A DNA stretch of 64,000 bases from Lachnospiraceae bacterium (GCA_015056735.1 SVFT01000007.1:1-64000); one strand, 5' to 3'; shown: positions 25,765 through 35,557, counted from the stretch's first letter. Translations and numbers: made by a program. The notes: generated by a model not told the origin, from the sequence alone.

Positions 25765-26418
25765 ATGTCATTCATTGTATGTGACAATATATCCGTCGGC
25801 TACGGAGAAGAACTTGTCTGTAAAGGGATCTCTTTTTCGGTAGAGACCGGAGACTATCTGTGTATCGTCGGGGAGAACGGGAGCGGTAAATCGACGCTTC
25901 TAAAGACGATCCTCGGTCTTTTGCCGCCGCTTTGCGGAACAGTATCCGTTGCAGAGCAGCTGAAACACGGAATGATCGGCTACCTGCCGCAAACGACGGC
26001 GATCAGGGAAGATTTTCCCGCGACCGTGCAGGAGATCGTCATTTCGGGGATGCTGCCGGCGATGCGCAGCAGAGCTTTTTACGGAAAAAAGGAAAAAGCC
26101 GCGGCAATGGCTGCCATGGAACGATTCGGGATCGTTCAGATCGCAAAAAAGAATTATACAAAGCTGTCAGGCGGGCAGAAACAACGTGTTCTGCTCGCAC
26201 GGACACTGGCATCTGAAAAAGACCTTTTGGTTCTGGATGAGCCGACTGCCGGTCTGGACGCTGCGGCCTCGGAAGAGCTGTACCGCCTGATCGAAGATCT
26301 CAATCAAAAAGGCCAGACGATCATGATGGTCAGTCATGATGCCGCTGCTGTTAAAAAATATGCAAACAAGGTTATCTCGCTGGGAGACGGGGCGTTTTGT
26401 GAGGAGGCGATCGTATGA
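25765..26418 (+). CDS. znuC: Zinc/manganese ABC transporter, ATPase
   Basis: A 217-aa ATP-binding subunit. Walker A GENGSGKST, the signature LSGGQKQR, Walker B LLVLDEP and the switch His in MMVSHD are all intact. It powers uptake through the permease encoded next. Its stop overlaps the permease start by 4 bases, so translation is coupled. Confidence 0.92.
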   Translation: MSFIVCDNISVGYGEELVCKGISFSVETGDYLCIVGENGSGKSTLLKTILGLLPPLCGTVSVAEQLKHGMIGYLPQTTAIREDFPATVQEIVISGMLPAMRSRAFYGKKEKAAAMAAMERFGIVQIAKKNYTKLSGGQKQRVLLARTLASEKDLLVLDEPTAGLDAAASEELYRLIEDLNQKGQTIMMVSHDAAAVKKYANKVISLGDGAFCEEAIV

Positions 26419-27245
26419 GTAATCTGTTATACTATCTGAGCTTTCCTTTTGTACGGTATGCATTTATCGTAGGAACGCTGATCGCGCTTTGCTCATCGCT
26501 TCTTGGCGTGACACTTGTTTTAAAGCGCTATTCGTTCATCGGAGATGGGTTGTCGCATGTCGCGTTCGGAGCGATGTGTGTTGCAACGGTCCTTCATCTT
26601 GTGAGTGATACGCTCCTTGTGATGCCGGTCACGATGGCTTCCGCGATCCTCCTGTTGCGATGCGGCAAGAAAGCGCGCGTCAAAGGAGATGCGGCGATCG
26701 CAATGATGTCTGTAGGGGCGCTGGCGTTCGGCTATATGCTGATGAATGTTTTTTCCGCATCAGCCAACGTATCCGGTGATGTCTGCTCGACGCTCTTTGG
26801 GTCGACATCGATCCTGACGCTGACGATGAGCGAAGTAGTCATTTGTATTGTGCTCTCGATCTTTGTGATCAGTCTTTTTGTCATATACTACAACCGCATC
26901 TTTGCAGTCACGTTTGACGAAGATTTTGCAAGGTGCGCCGGCATGAACGCCGATGGATACAATCTGCTTGTTGCCGTGATCATTTCTGCGATCATTGTCT
27001 TGGGCATGAATCTTGTCGGCTCTCTTTTGATCTCGGCACTCGTTGTCTTTCCGGCGCTGTCAGCTATGCGGCTGGTGGACGGATACAGGCGTGTTGTGAT
27101 CCTTTCGGGTATTATGAGTGTGATCTGTGCGATCGTCGGAATGCTGGTTTCGATCCTGGGATCAACACCGGTCGGTTCAACGATCGTGATGGTAGATATT
27201 TTCATGTATGGAATCTGCACATTGGCAGGAAGAAGGAGAAAATGA
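26415..27245 (+). CDS. znuB: Zinc/manganese ABC transporter, permease
   Basis: A 276-aa ABC-3 family permease with about eight membrane helices. FVGDGLSH-like IGDGLSHVAFG (~37-47) is the family signature. It overlaps the ATPase gene by 4 bases and overlaps the following lipoprotein gene by ATGA, so the operon is translated as one unit. Confidence 0.92.
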   Translation: MSNLLYYLSFPFVRYAFIVGTLIALCSSLLGVTLVLKRYSFIGDGLSHVAFGAMCVATVLHLVSDTLLVMPVTMASAILLLRCGKKARVKGDAAIAMMSVGALAFGYMLMNVFSASANVSGDVCSTLFGSTSILTLTMSEVVICIVLSIFVISLFVIYYNRIFAVTFDEDFARCAGMNADGYNLLVAVIISAIIVLGMNLVGSLLISALVVFPALSAMRLVDGYRRVVILSGIMSVICAIVGMLVSILGSTPVGSTIVMVDIFMYGICTLAGRRRK

Positions 27246-27877
27246 TGAAAAAGCGAATCTGTCCGATCCTTTTGATGAGTATAATGATCAGCGCGGCGAC
27301 AAGCGGGTGCGGAAGCAAAGCCGAGCAGCCTTCTTCTTTGGTGGAGTCCATTGCCGAAAATGCGGAGCTGGACGAAGATACCGAGAGTGAGTTTTTTGAA
27401 ACAGAGATCGAACCGGAGAGCGAAACAGAGGATCTGAATCCGGATAATGTGATCACGGATAACGCAGGATCGGCATCTGCAGTTGCGCAGGACTGGAGCA
27501 GCGCACAAACCGCGGACGCAAGCGGTGATTTCATCGACCTGACTTCGATGGGCAAAGATATGGTTTATGCGACTGTTTTTCAGATGATGATGGAACCGTC
27601 GCAGTATACCGGCAAGACGATCCGTATGGAGGGCTCTTTCACGGCATCACATCTGGATGAGACGGACAGCGATTACTATTTTGTCCTGATCAAAGATGCG
27701 ATGGCATGCTGCCAGCAGGGTATGGAGTTTGTATGGGGCGATGGCAGCAAGAAGCGCGCGGAATACCCGGAAGAAGGCACGGACGTGCTGGTGGAAGGAG
27801 TCTTTGAAACATATCGTGAAGAGGGTGATGACAACCTATACTGTCACATCAAAGATGCATCCATGAAGATCATGTAG
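27242..27877 (+). CDS. Lipoprotein of the metal operon (unknown)
   Basis: From the ATG at 27242 (overlapping the permease stop) this is a 211-aa lipoprotein with a lipobox ending TSGC near residue 23. An acidic, Ser-rich linker covers ~25-95. The C-terminal domain (~100-211) has short beta-strand segments, including a CC motif in MACCQQG. That domain distantly recalls the C-terminal part of zinc-regulated DUF1980/YcgQ proteins; this is a weak recollection. Tight coupling to the permease suggests a role in metal capture or transfer. Confidence 0.65.
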   Translation: MMKKRICPILLMSIMISAATSGCGSKAEQPSSLVESIAENAELDEDTESEFFETEIEPESETEDLNPDNVITDNAGSASAVAQDWSSAQTADASGDFIDLTSMGKDMVYATVFQMMMEPSQYTGKTIRMEGSFTASHLDETDSDYYFVLIKDAMACCQQGMEFVWGDGSKKRAEYPEEGTDVLVEGVFETYREEGDDNLYCHIKDASMKIM

Positions 27878-27878
27878 T

Positions 27879-28769
27879 TTAAACCTTCATATAGGAGAGA
27901 AAAGCGAGAGCGGATTTGTTTACGGAAGATTCCTTCCTGTAGGCAAATCCGATCTTGCGTTTCGGAAAGGATATATCGGTTTCGATTCGTACAAGTTCAG
28001 CTTTTTCCAGTTCTTTTTTTACGAAATCACCGATGACGCAGCCGATACCGAGGCTGTTTTTTGCAAATTCGATCACAAGATCCATAGTGGATACCTCGAT
28101 CAGACGGTTTTCATCAATAAGTCCCGGATCAAGATAGCGGTCTACATAGCGGCGGCTCAAATTGTCCTGATCGGGAAGGATCAGATTCGCAAGTGAGAGC
28201 GGATTCTTTCGGTCATAACCTTCTCTTGCCTGAAGCGCATTCATGTATTCCGCAGTTGAAATGAAGATATCCTCGATCTCTGCGATCGGGTGGAACAGGA
28301 GATTGCCGATCCGGCCTGTCTCTCCGATAAGACCGATATCGATGCTGCCGTCTTCAAGTGCTTTGATCGTTTCGTAACTGGACTGGCACCTGATCGATAC
28401 CTGGATGTTCGGATATTCTTTTGCAAAAGATTTGAGATACGGGAGCAGTACATAACGGCAAAGCGTTGTGCTGACACCGATCGAAAGGCGGCCGATCCCG
28501 AGTTCCACGGCATTTTTGACCGCTTCCTCCCCCAGACTGATCGCGCGGAGGGCTTCTTCTACGCGATGATACAAAAGATCACCTTCTGCGGTCAGACTTA
28601 CGCCGCGGGAACTTCTTAAGAAAAGCTTCACGTCCAGGCTCTGTTCAAGCCTTGCAATGGATTTACTGATCGCAGGCTGGCTGATGAAAAGCTGGTTTGC
28701 CGCTGCGGAAATATTGCCGCATTTTGCCACAGTATAAAATGTATGATATAGATTCAGATTCTGGTCCAT
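27879..28769 (-). CDS. LysR family transcriptional regulator
   Basis: A 296-aa LysR-type regulator. The N-terminal winged helix-turn-helix is clear (FYTVAKCGNISAAANQLFISQ, with QPAISKSIARLE after it) and the C-terminal effector domain follows. I choose the ATG at 28769, behind GAGAGGAG, and leave out the longer upstream frame. It is divergent from leuC with a ~130-base gap that is AT-rich and holds T-n11-A steps, so it probably controls leuCD and itself. The effector is unknown. Confidence 0.9.
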   Translation of the reverse strand: MDQNLNLYHTFYTVAKCGNISAAANQLFISQPAISKSIARLEQSLDVKLFLRSSRGVSLTAEGDLLYHRVEEALRAISLGEEAVKNAVELGIGRLSIGVSTTLCRYVLLPYLKSFAKEYPNIQVSIRCQSSYETIKALEDGSIDIGLIGETGRIGNLLFHPIAEIEDIFISTAEYMNALQAREGYDRKNPLSLANLILPDQDNLSRRYVDRYLDPGLIDENRLIEVSTMDLVIEFAKNSLGIGCVIGDFVKKELEKAELVRIETDISFPKRKIGFAYRKESSVNKSALAFLSYMKV

Positions 28770-28902
28770 CGTAGCTCCTCTCACGTCATTCCGGTTATAA
28801 TAATGCATGGTAACATAACTGTGTGTAATAGTAAATATAATCAAACAATATTATGATTTTGTATGTCTTTATGATACGCTGTTATCAGAAAGGAGTACGA
28901 CT

Positions 28903-30168
28903 ATGGGAATGACAATGACACAAAAGATCCTCGCTGCACACGCGGGCCTGCCGCAGGTACAGGCAGGACAGCTGATCGAGGCGGATCTTGATCTGGTACT
29001 CGGAAATGACATTACGAGTCCGGTTGCCATCAAAGAGATGGAAAAAATGAATACGAAGGGCGTCTTTAACAAGGACAAGATCGCGCTCGTGCCGGACCAT
29101 TTCGTTCCAAATAAAGATATAAAATCAGCAGAGCATTGTAAATGCGTGCGTGAATTTGCGATTCGCAATGAGATCACGAACTATTTTGAAGTAGGTCAGA
29201 TGGGCATTGAACATGCACTTCTTCCGGAGCAGGGACTGACGGTCGCGGGCGATGTGATCATCGGCGCGGATTCGCATACCTGTACATACGGTGCGCTCGG
29301 TGCTTTCTCGACAGGCGTCGGGAGTACGGATATGGCAGCCGGCATGGCAACAGGTAAAGCATGGTTCAAGGTGCCTTCTGCGATCAAATTTGTTTTAACC
29401 GGGAAGCCGGCAAAATGGGTGAGCGGTAAAGACATCATCCTGCATATCATCGGCATGATCGGCGTCGATGGCGCGCTTTACAAATCCATGGAATTCGTGG
29501 GAGACGGCATTGAGCACCTTACGATGGATGATCGTTTTACGATCGCAAACATGGCGATCGAGGCGGGCGGCAAGAACGGGATCTTCCCGGTAGATGATCT
29601 TGCGATCGCCTATATGAAAGAGCACAGCAAGCGTTCTTTCACCGTTTACGAAGCGGATGCGGATGCACAATACGATGAGACGTATACGATCGATCTTGCG
29701 ACTTTGAAGCCGACCGTTGCGTTCCCGCACCTTCCGGAAAACACCAGAACGATCGATGAGGTTGGGGATGTGAAGATCGATCAGGTTGTGATCGGCTCCT
29801 GTACGAATGGCCGTATGGAGGATATGCGGATCGCGGCAGAGATCTTAAAAGGCAGAAAAGTTGCAAAGGGCATTCGCTGTATCGTGATCCCCGCTACGCA
29901 GAAGATCTATCTGGAATGCCTGGAAAAAGGATACTTAAAGACATTCGTTGAAGCGGGCGCTGTTGTCAGCACACCGACCTGCGGCCCATGCCTCGGCGGT
30001 TATATGGGGGTAATGGCGGCGGGTGAACGCTGCGTATCGACGACTAACCGTAACTTTGTGGGCCGCATGGGTCACACGGAGAGTGAAGTATATCTCGCAA
30101 GTCCCGCTGTTGCGGCGGCAAGCGCTGTGACCGGTAAGATCAGCTGCCCTTGCGAACTGGCAGATTAG
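28903..30168 (+). CDS. leuC: 3-isopropylmalate dehydratase, large subunit
   Basis: LeuC with LeuD isomerises 2- to 3-isopropylmalate in leucine synthesis. It is a 421-aa aconitase-family protein of the short type. Three cysteines for the 4Fe-4S cluster are in [10 protein letters not shown]-linked, GSCTNGR and CGPCLGG segments. AAAGGAG precedes the ATG and leuD follows after 9 bases. A role on homologous substrates cannot be excluded, because leuA and leuB are absent here. Confidence 0.9.
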   Translation: MGMTMTQKILAAHAGLPQVQAGQLIEADLDLVLGNDITSPVAIKEMEKMNTKGVFNKDKIALVPDHFVPNKDIKSAEHCKCVREFAIRNEITNYFEVGQMGIEHALLPEQGLTVAGDVIIGADSHTCTYGALGAFSTGVGSTDMAAGMATGKAWFKVPSAIKFVLTGKPAKWVSGKDIILHIIGMIGVDGALYKSMEFVGDGIEHLTMDDRFTIANMAIEAGGKNGIFPVDDLAIAYMKEHSKRSFTVYEADADAQYDETYTIDLATLKPTVAFPHLPENTRTIDEVGDVKIDQVVIGSCTNGRMEDMRIAAEILKGRKVAKGIRCIVIPATQKIYLECLEKGYLKTFVEAGAVVSTPTCGPCLGGYMGVMAAGERCVSTTNRNFVGRMGHTESEVYLASPAVAAASAVTGKISCPCELAD

Positions 30169-30177
30169 GAGGACCAT

Positions 30178-30663
30178 ATGGAAGCAAAAGGAACCGTATT
30201 CAAATATGGAGATAATGTTGATACAGACGTGATCATTCCGGCAAGGTATCTGAATTCGTCCGACCCTGCGGAACTGGCAACGCATTGCATGGAGGATATC
30301 GACAAGACTTTTATCGATAAGGTAAAAAAGGGCGACCTGATCGTAGCGGAGAAGAATTTTGGCTGCGGCTCTTCAAGAGAGCATGCACCGATCGCGATCA
30401 AGGCAGCCGGCGTATCCTGTGTCATCGCGGAGACCTTCGCCCGTATCTTTTACCGCAATGCGATCAATATCGGTCTTCCGATCATTGAGTGCAAAGAAGC
30501 ATCTGAGAAGATTCAGGCGGGCGACAGTGTCAGTGTGAACTTCGATACCGGTGTGATCACCAACGAGACACGCGGCGAATCTTATCAGGGGCAGGCGTTT
30601 CCTGAGTTTATGCAGAAGATCATCAAGGCGGAAGGACTTGTGAATTATATCAATGCAAAATAG
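30178..30663 (+). CDS. leuD: 3-isopropylmalate dehydratase, small subunit
   Basis: A 161-aa small subunit with the swivel-domain start [15 protein letters not shown] and the active-site loop [11 protein letters not shown] (~60-70). It forms the enzyme with LeuC. TAGGAGG lies in the end of leuC, 5 bases before the ATG. Confidence 0.92.
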   Translation: MEAKGTVFKYGDNVDTDVIIPARYLNSSDPAELATHCMEDIDKTFIDKVKKGDLIVAEKNFGCGSSREHAPIAIKAAGVSCVIAETFARIFYRNAINIGLPIIECKEASEKIQAGDSVSVNFDTGVITNETRGESYQGQAFPEFMQKIIKAEGLVNYINAK

Positions 30664-30671
30664 CCTGTATG

Positions 30672-30713
30672 TGGTACAATCATTACCGAAAGGGCGAGGC
30701 TCTTTCGGAGGAG
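30672..30713 (+). promoter_or_regulatory. Extended -10 promoter and 5' hairpin of the M24 peptidase gene
   Basis: TGGTACAAT (30672-30680) is an extended -10 box. The predicted start, ~30687, coincides with a hairpin: CCGAAAGGGC (30686-30695) pairs with GCTCTTTCGG (30699-30708) with one G-U pair and a 3-base loop. The 3' arm runs into the ribosome site GGAGGAG (30707-30713), so the mRNA would begin with a stem that partly covers its own ribosome site. Confidence 0.55.
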
Positions 30714-30723
30714 AGATTGTTTA

Positions 30724-32559
30724 ATGAAAAAAGAAACTGTTTTGAACAGGATATCGCGTTTAAGAGAAAAGATGGATCAGGTAGGCGTTTATGCCTACCT
30801 GATTCTGACTGAAGATCCGCACAGATCCGAGTACGTTTGTGATTATTATCAGACACGTCGCTATTTCAGCGGTTTTACCGGATCGAACGGATCTCTTCTT
30901 GTGCTGCCGGACAGCTGTCTTTTGTGGACAGACGGCCGGTATTTTGTGCAGGCAGAGAAGGAGCTTGCAGGTACAGGGATCGAACTGATGAAAATAGGTG
31001 AGCCGGGCGTTCCGACGATCACGGCTTACTTAAAGGACCATCTTCCCGAGGGGGCTGTCCTTGGCTTTGACGGGAACGCAACGAACGCTTCGTTTGGAAT
31101 GGCGCTTGAAAAAGCGCTTTGCGACAAGGGAGTCAGCCTGTCATATGGAACAGATCTGGCCGGATCGGTCTGGGAGGATCGTCCGCCTCTTCCTTCGGGT
31201 GATGTGCGCCTGATCCCGGACTCGTACTTTGGAGAAAGTACCGCCGACCGTCTGTTAAAGGTTCGCTCCAGGATGGAAGAACGGGGCGCAGACGCGCTCT
31301 TTATCAGCAAACTGGATGACCTGATGTGGCTTTTGGAGATCCGGGGATCTGACGTAAAGCATACGCCGGTCGTGATGTGCCATGCGTTGATCACGAAGAA
31401 GGATGCGACGCTTTTTATCAGCGATCGCTCATTTGCGGATGATGTGCGCCTCCATTTTGAGCGCAGCGCGATCACCCTGAAGCCTTATGAAAAAGCAGCT
31501 GATGCACTTGATGAATATGTTTTGAATGCGCCGGCTGACGCAAGACTCTGGATCGACCCGGAACAAATGAGCTTCAGATCCTTTCAGATCGCAAAGCGCC
31601 GTGAAAACAATATTTCAGAGCCTGCTCCGACGGATGAGATGAAAGCGGTTAAAACGAAGACAGAATTAGAACATCTCAGAACGGTTTACATAAAGGATAG
31701 CGTTATCCTGACACGTTTTATCAGAAAGATCAAAGGGCTCGCTAAAGAAGCGGCAGAAGGAAAGAAGCCTTCGATCGGGCTTACTGAGTTTGAAGCAGGA
31801 GAGATGCTTGACCGGATGCGGCTTGCCGATCCCGATTGCTTCGATCTGTCGTTTTCAACGATCGCAGCATATGGTCCGAATGCTGCAATGATGCATTATA
31901 AGGCGCTGCCTGAAGATCATGCGGATATCAGGCCGGAAGGATTTCTTCTTGTGGATTCCGGCGGGCAGTATATGGGCGGTACGACGGACGTGACAAGAAC
32001 GATCGTGATGGGAGCATTAACGGACGAGATGAAGAAACATTTCACGCTGAGTCTTGTCGGTATGCTGCGACTTGCGCATGCGCATTTTCTCAAAGGATGT
32101 ACCGGACGGAACCTTGATATCCTTGCAAGAGCGCCGCTCTGGGAAGAGGGCATTGACTACAAATGCGGAACAGGGCACGGGATCGGTTATATGCTGGGGG
32201 TCCATGAGGGACCGCATAATATCAGATGGCGCTATAATAAAGAGCTGCCTGAGGCAGAGCTTGTTCCCGGAATGATCGTATCCGACGAGCCGGGTGTATA
32301 TAAGGCGGGCGCATACGGCATTCGGATCGAAAACATCTTAGAGGTTACGGAACTGGAAACAACGCCTGACGGCACGTTTTACGGATTCAGACATCTGACC
32401 TATGTACCGATCGATCCGGAAGCGGTGGATGTGAGCCTGATGACACCACAGGATGTTTCCTTATTGAATGCTTACCAGCGTGCTGTTTATGAAACTCTTT
32501 CTCAGCATTTGAACGAAGATGAAAAAGCGTGGCTTAAGGATATCGTCAAACCGTTGTAA
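30724..32559 (+). CDS. Aminopeptidase P family protein (M24B, Xaa-Pro aminopeptidase)
   Basis: A 611-aa metallopeptidase of the three-domain type. Two creatinase-N-like domains (~1-310) are followed by the M24 pita-bread domain with metal ligands in DSGGQYMGGTTDVTR (~400-414), GTGHGIGY (~481-488) and EPGVY, and a C-terminal ~60-residue extension as in eukaryotic-type APP. It removes N-terminal residues before proline in the cytoplasm. It is monocistronic, with its own promoter. Confidence 0.92.
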   Translation: MKKETVLNRISRLREKMDQVGVYAYLILTEDPHRSEYVCDYYQTRRYFSGFTGSNGSLLVLPDSCLLWTDGRYFVQAEKELAGTGIELMKIGEPGVPTITAYLKDHLPEGAVLGFDGNATNASFGMALEKALCDKGVSLSYGTDLAGSVWEDRPPLPSGDVRLIPDSYFGESTADRLLKVRSRMEERGADALFISKLDDLMWLLEIRGSDVKHTPVVMCHALITKKDATLFISDRSFADDVRLHFERSAITLKPYEKAADALDEYVLNAPADARLWIDPEQMSFRSFQIAKRRENNISEPAPTDEMKAVKTKTELEHLRTVYIKDSVILTRFIRKIKGLAKEAAEGKKPSIGLTEFEAGEMLDRMRLADPDCFDLSFSTIAAYGPNAAMMHYKALPEDHADIRPEGFLLVDSGGQYMGGTTDVTRTIVMGALTDEMKKHFTLSLVGMLRLAHAHFLKGCTGRNLDILARAPLWEEGIDYKCGTGHGIGYMLGVHEGPHNIRWRYNKELPEAELVPGMIVSDEPGVYKAGAYGIRIENILEVTELETTPDGTFYGFRHLTYVPIDPEAVDVSLMTPQDVSLLNAYQRAVYETLSQHLNEDEKAWLKDIVKPL

Positions 32560-32609
32560 ATACGCTTTTTTCTTCATAAAACTTTTATGGATAATGTTTC
32601 GTTAATTGA

Positions 32610-32638
32610 TTGACAAAATTCTGACGTTTTGCCATAAT
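32610..32638 (+). promoter_or_regulatory. Promoter of pckA
   Basis: TTGACA (32610-32615), a 17-base spacer and CATAAT (32633-32638) give a strong promoter with a start near 32645, leaving a ~123-base leader before pckA. Confidence 0.85.
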
Positions 32639-32673
32639 GTGTGTAATGTGTTTTTATTGTAAAACAACAGAAC

Positions 32674-32735
32674 CGCATGCGAACGCCGTGAAATGAGGCT
32701 GCACGGCGGAGACAGAAGCTCTTTATTTGCATGCG
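32674..32735 (+). promoter_or_regulatory. Structured leader of pckA (candidate cis-regulatory RNA)
   Basis: An outer 7-bp helix CGCATGC (32674-32680) / GCATGCG (32729-32735) encloses an inner 7-bp hairpin CGCCGTG (32684-32690) / CACGGCG (32702-32708). A short third helix GAG/CTC may fold between them. There is no T tract, so this is not a terminator; the ribosome site AAGGAGG at 32754-32760 stays free. I recognise no known riboswitch class. Confidence 0.5.
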
Positions 32736-32767
32736 ACAACAAAAATATTTCATAAGGAGGAAATAAT

Positions 32768-34486
32768 ATGTCCACAAAAGCGTATTATCCGTTAAACGAG
32801 ATCGGCGCGGGCAAAGTTGGTTTTTCCAGAACCCGTTCCATCATTGAAGGTGCTTTCTACGGCAACAACGTCGTAAAAGTTAACACACTGAAAGAAGCTT
32901 ATGAGCTTGCAAAGAATTCTCCGGGTACCATCGTTACCGATATGCCGGTAAAGAACGGTGAGACATTCGGCCTTGAGAAGGATGCAAAGGTTCTTCTTTT
33001 CAACGACGGCGCAGTTACAGGCCGTTATGCGCAGGCTCGTCGTATCAAAGGCGAACCGGGCGTTGATGAAGTGAAGCTTGATAAGGTTGTTATGGATGCT
33101 GTTTACGAAGCACGCTGGAAGACACTGTATCATGCAGAGTGCTTTGTAGGCCTTGATCCTGAATTCATGGTAAAGGCTCACCTTCTTATTCCGGAAGGCG
33201 AAGAGAACCTGCTTTACAACTGGATGCTCAACTTCCAGTATATGTCCGATGAATATGTAAAGATGTACAAGACATCCAAACCGGTTGGCGACGGTAAAGA
33301 GCCGGATATCTACATTTTCTCCGATCCTCAGTGGGCTCCCCACGATGCACCGGACGTAGATTACAGCTGCCTGTCCGATGATCTGACACTTTGCTATTTC
33401 GATACAAACCAGAACTGCGCTGCGATCCTTGGTATGAAATACTTCGGTGAGCACAAGAAGGGTACTCTGACAATGGCTTGGGCACTTGCAAACAGAAACG
33501 GTTATGCAGCATGCCACGGCGGCCAGAAGGAATATTCCCTTGAAGGCGGTAAGAAGTTCGTAGCTTCCGTATACGGTCTGTCCGGATCTGGTAAGTCTAC
33601 TCTGACACACGCTAAGCACGGCGGCAAATATGACGCTTTCGGCGGTATCAAGGTTCTTCACGATGACGCATTCATCATCAACACAGATACATGTGCATCT
33701 ATCGCTCTTGAGCCTACATACTTTGATAAGACAGCAGATTACCCGACAGGCTGCCCTGACAATGAGTATCTGCTTACAGTACAGAACTGCTCCGCAACTC
33801 TTGATGAGAACGGCAAAGTTCAGATCGTAACAGAAGATATCAGAAACGGCAACGGTCGTGCGATCAAGTCCAAACTTTGGAGCCCGAACCGTGTTGATAA
33901 GATCGACAGCCCTGTAAATGCAATCTTCTGGATCATGAAGGATCCTACCATTCCGCCTGTTATCAAGCTGAAAGGTGCTGCACTTGCATCTGTAATGGGT
34001 GCTACACTTGCTACAAAGACATCTACAGCAGAGCGTGTTAAAGCCGGTACAGATATGAACGCACTTCGTATCGTTCCTTATGCTAACCCGTTCAGAACAT
34101 ATCCTCTTGTTAACGACTATGAGAAGTTCAAAAAGCTCGTAGAGGAGAAGAACGTTGCTTGCTACATCGTAAACACAGGCGATTTCATGGGAACAAAGTG
34201 CAAACCTGCCGATACACTCGGTATTCTCGAGACGATCGTTGAAGGTAAAGCGAAATTCGAGAAGTGGGGCAACTTCGATGATATCGAGATCATGTACGAT
34301 TGGTCCGGCAAGACAGCTGACTTCAAGCCTGATCTGAACAACGCTGAGTACAAGGCAGCTCTGAAGAACGCTATGCAGAACCGTGTCGACGCGATCAAGG
34401 GCTTCGCTGAGAAGAAGGAAGGCTATGACAAGCTTCCTGATGAAGCACTTGCAGCTGTTCAGAAACTGGTTGATGCTTTAAACTAA
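32768..34486 (+). CDS. pckA: Phosphoenolpyruvate carboxykinase (ATP)
   Basis: PckA interconverts oxaloacetate and PEP with ATP/ADP; in anaerobes it often runs in the carboxylating direction. The 572-aa enzyme has the kinase P-loop GLSGSGKST (about residues 271-279), the metal region LHDDAF and the adenine-site RT segments near the C-terminus. It is at the long end of the family (about 530-570 aa). Codon use shifts to a narrower, high-expression set (for example aca, ctg, aac, tac) compared with neighbours. AAGGAGG precedes the ATG. Confidence 0.96.
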   Translation: MSTKAYYPLNEIGAGKVGFSRTRSIIEGAFYGNNVVKVNTLKEAYELAKNSPGTIVTDMPVKNGETFGLEKDAKVLLFNDGAVTGRYAQARRIKGEPGVDEVKLDKVVMDAVYEARWKTLYHAECFVGLDPEFMVKAHLLIPEGEENLLYNWMLNFQYMSDEYVKMYKTSKPVGDGKEPDIYIFSDPQWAPHDAPDVDYSCLSDDLTLCYFDTNQNCAAILGMKYFGEHKKGTLTMAWALANRNGYAACHGGQKEYSLEGGKKFVASVYGLSGSGKSTLTHAKHGGKYDAFGGIKVLHDDAFIINTDTCASIALEPTYFDKTADYPTGCPDNEYLLTVQNCSATLDENGKVQIVTEDIRNGNGRAIKSKLWSPNRVDKIDSPVNAIFWIMKDPTIPPVIKLKGAALASVMGATLATKTSTAERVKAGTDMNALRIVPYANPFRTYPLVNDYEKFKKLVEEKNVACYIVNTGDFMGTKCKPADTLGILETIVEGKAKFEKWGNFDDIEIMYDWSGKTADFKPDLNNAEYKAALKNAMQNRVDAIKGFAEKKEGYDKLPDEALAAVQKLVDALN

Positions 34487-34499
34487 TCTGATCGATCTG

Positions 34500-34532
34500 A
34501 TGAGGCGGCACCTTAGGGCGCTGCCTCATTTT
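34500..34532 (+). terminator. Terminator of pckA
   Basis: ATGAGGC / GCCTCAT closes a long imperfect stem (GGCACC / GGCGCT with one G-U and one mismatch, loop TTAG), followed by TTTTC. Confidence 0.8.
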
Positions 34533-34599
34533 CTTGCGCAGAAACGGTAAGCGAGACGGGGATCGCATATCGTCCCGATTGTCAGAAAATGAGGATTAC

Positions 34600-35541
34600 A
34601 TGAAGTTTTATCAGGCCCCCTTAGAGGGCATCACCGGATTCGTATTTCGAACGACGGTCCATGAGGTGTTTGGCGATGCGATCGACACCTATTTCACACC
34701 GTTTTTAACACCGCATATAAAATGCTTCCTGTCTGCCAGGGAAGAGGAAGATGTACATCCCGATCACAATATCGGCATGCATACCGTTCCGCAGATCCTG
34801 ACCAACTCGGCAGAAGGATTTCTGACGCTTGCGGATGGTTTACATAATGAGTTCGGGTTCGAAGAGGTTAACTTTAATCTTGGCTGCCCGTCCAAAACCG
34901 TAACAGGGAAGGGTCGCGGGAGCGGTTTCCTTGCAAGACCGATCGAACTCGAGCGTTTTCTGGATACCGTGTTTGAAAAAAGTCCGTGCGCTGTTTCTGT
35001 GAAGACCCGGATCGGTGATACGGACCCGGAAGAATTCAGGGATCTCCTTGCGATTTTTAACCGTTTTCCGATCAAAGAACTCATCATCCACCCCAGGATC
35101 CGAACGGAAGCTTACCGCGGAGAGGCACACAGAGAGTGGTTTTCCTATGCGCTTCAGGAGAGTAAGAATCCGCTTTGTTATAATGGGGACATTACATCGG
35201 TTGAGGCGTTTGAAGAGGCGAGGTCGCGATTTGATGCAGAAGGGCGCTCTTACAATGTCATGATTGGTCGTGGACTGATCGCAGATCCTTCGCTGATCAG
35301 GCAGTTAAAGGGTGGAGCGCCTATGACGCCGGATGAGCTTGATCGATTTCTTTCGCTTCTTTTGTCACGTTACCGTGGCGTGATGCCGGGCGAGATTCCG
35401 ACTCTTTATAAGATGAAGGAGGTCTGGAGCTATATGGGACGTCTTTTTCCGACGCAGCAGAAGACGGTCAAGAAGCTTTTGAAGGCAAAGTCGCTCTCGG
35501 AATATAAGATAGAAGAGCAAACAATTATTAAAAATATCTGA
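34600..35541 (+). CDS. tRNA-dihydrouridine synthase
   Basis: An FMN-dependent enzyme that reduces uridines in tRNA D-loops. The 313-aa protein starts YQAPLEGITGFVFR and has the catalytic Cys96 in NFNLGCPSKTV and the FMN-binding HPRIR segment. The start at 34600 follows GAGG; the upstream in-frame ATG at 34534 falls in the pckA terminator region. Its subgroup (DusA, B or C type) is not clear. Confidence 0.92.
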   Translation: MKFYQAPLEGITGFVFRTTVHEVFGDAIDTYFTPFLTPHIKCFLSAREEEDVHPDHNIGMHTVPQILTNSAEGFLTLADGLHNEFGFEEVNFNLGCPSKTVTGKGRGSGFLARPIELERFLDTVFEKSPCAVSVKTRIGDTDPEEFRDLLAIFNRFPIKELIIHPRIRTEAYRGEAHREWFSYALQESKNPLCYNGDITSVEAFEEARSRFDAEGRSYNVMIGRGLIADPSLIRQLKGGAPMTPDELDRFLSLLLSRYRGVMPGEIPTLYKMKEVWSYMGRLFPTQQKTVKKLLKAKSLSEYKIEEQTIIKNI

Positions 35542-35557
35542 AATCAGCAACTTATAC

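Noticed and set aside
32792-33661. Minus-strand frame of 289 codons in pckA
   Set aside because: It is opposite a highly conserved enzyme and arises from strong codon bias.
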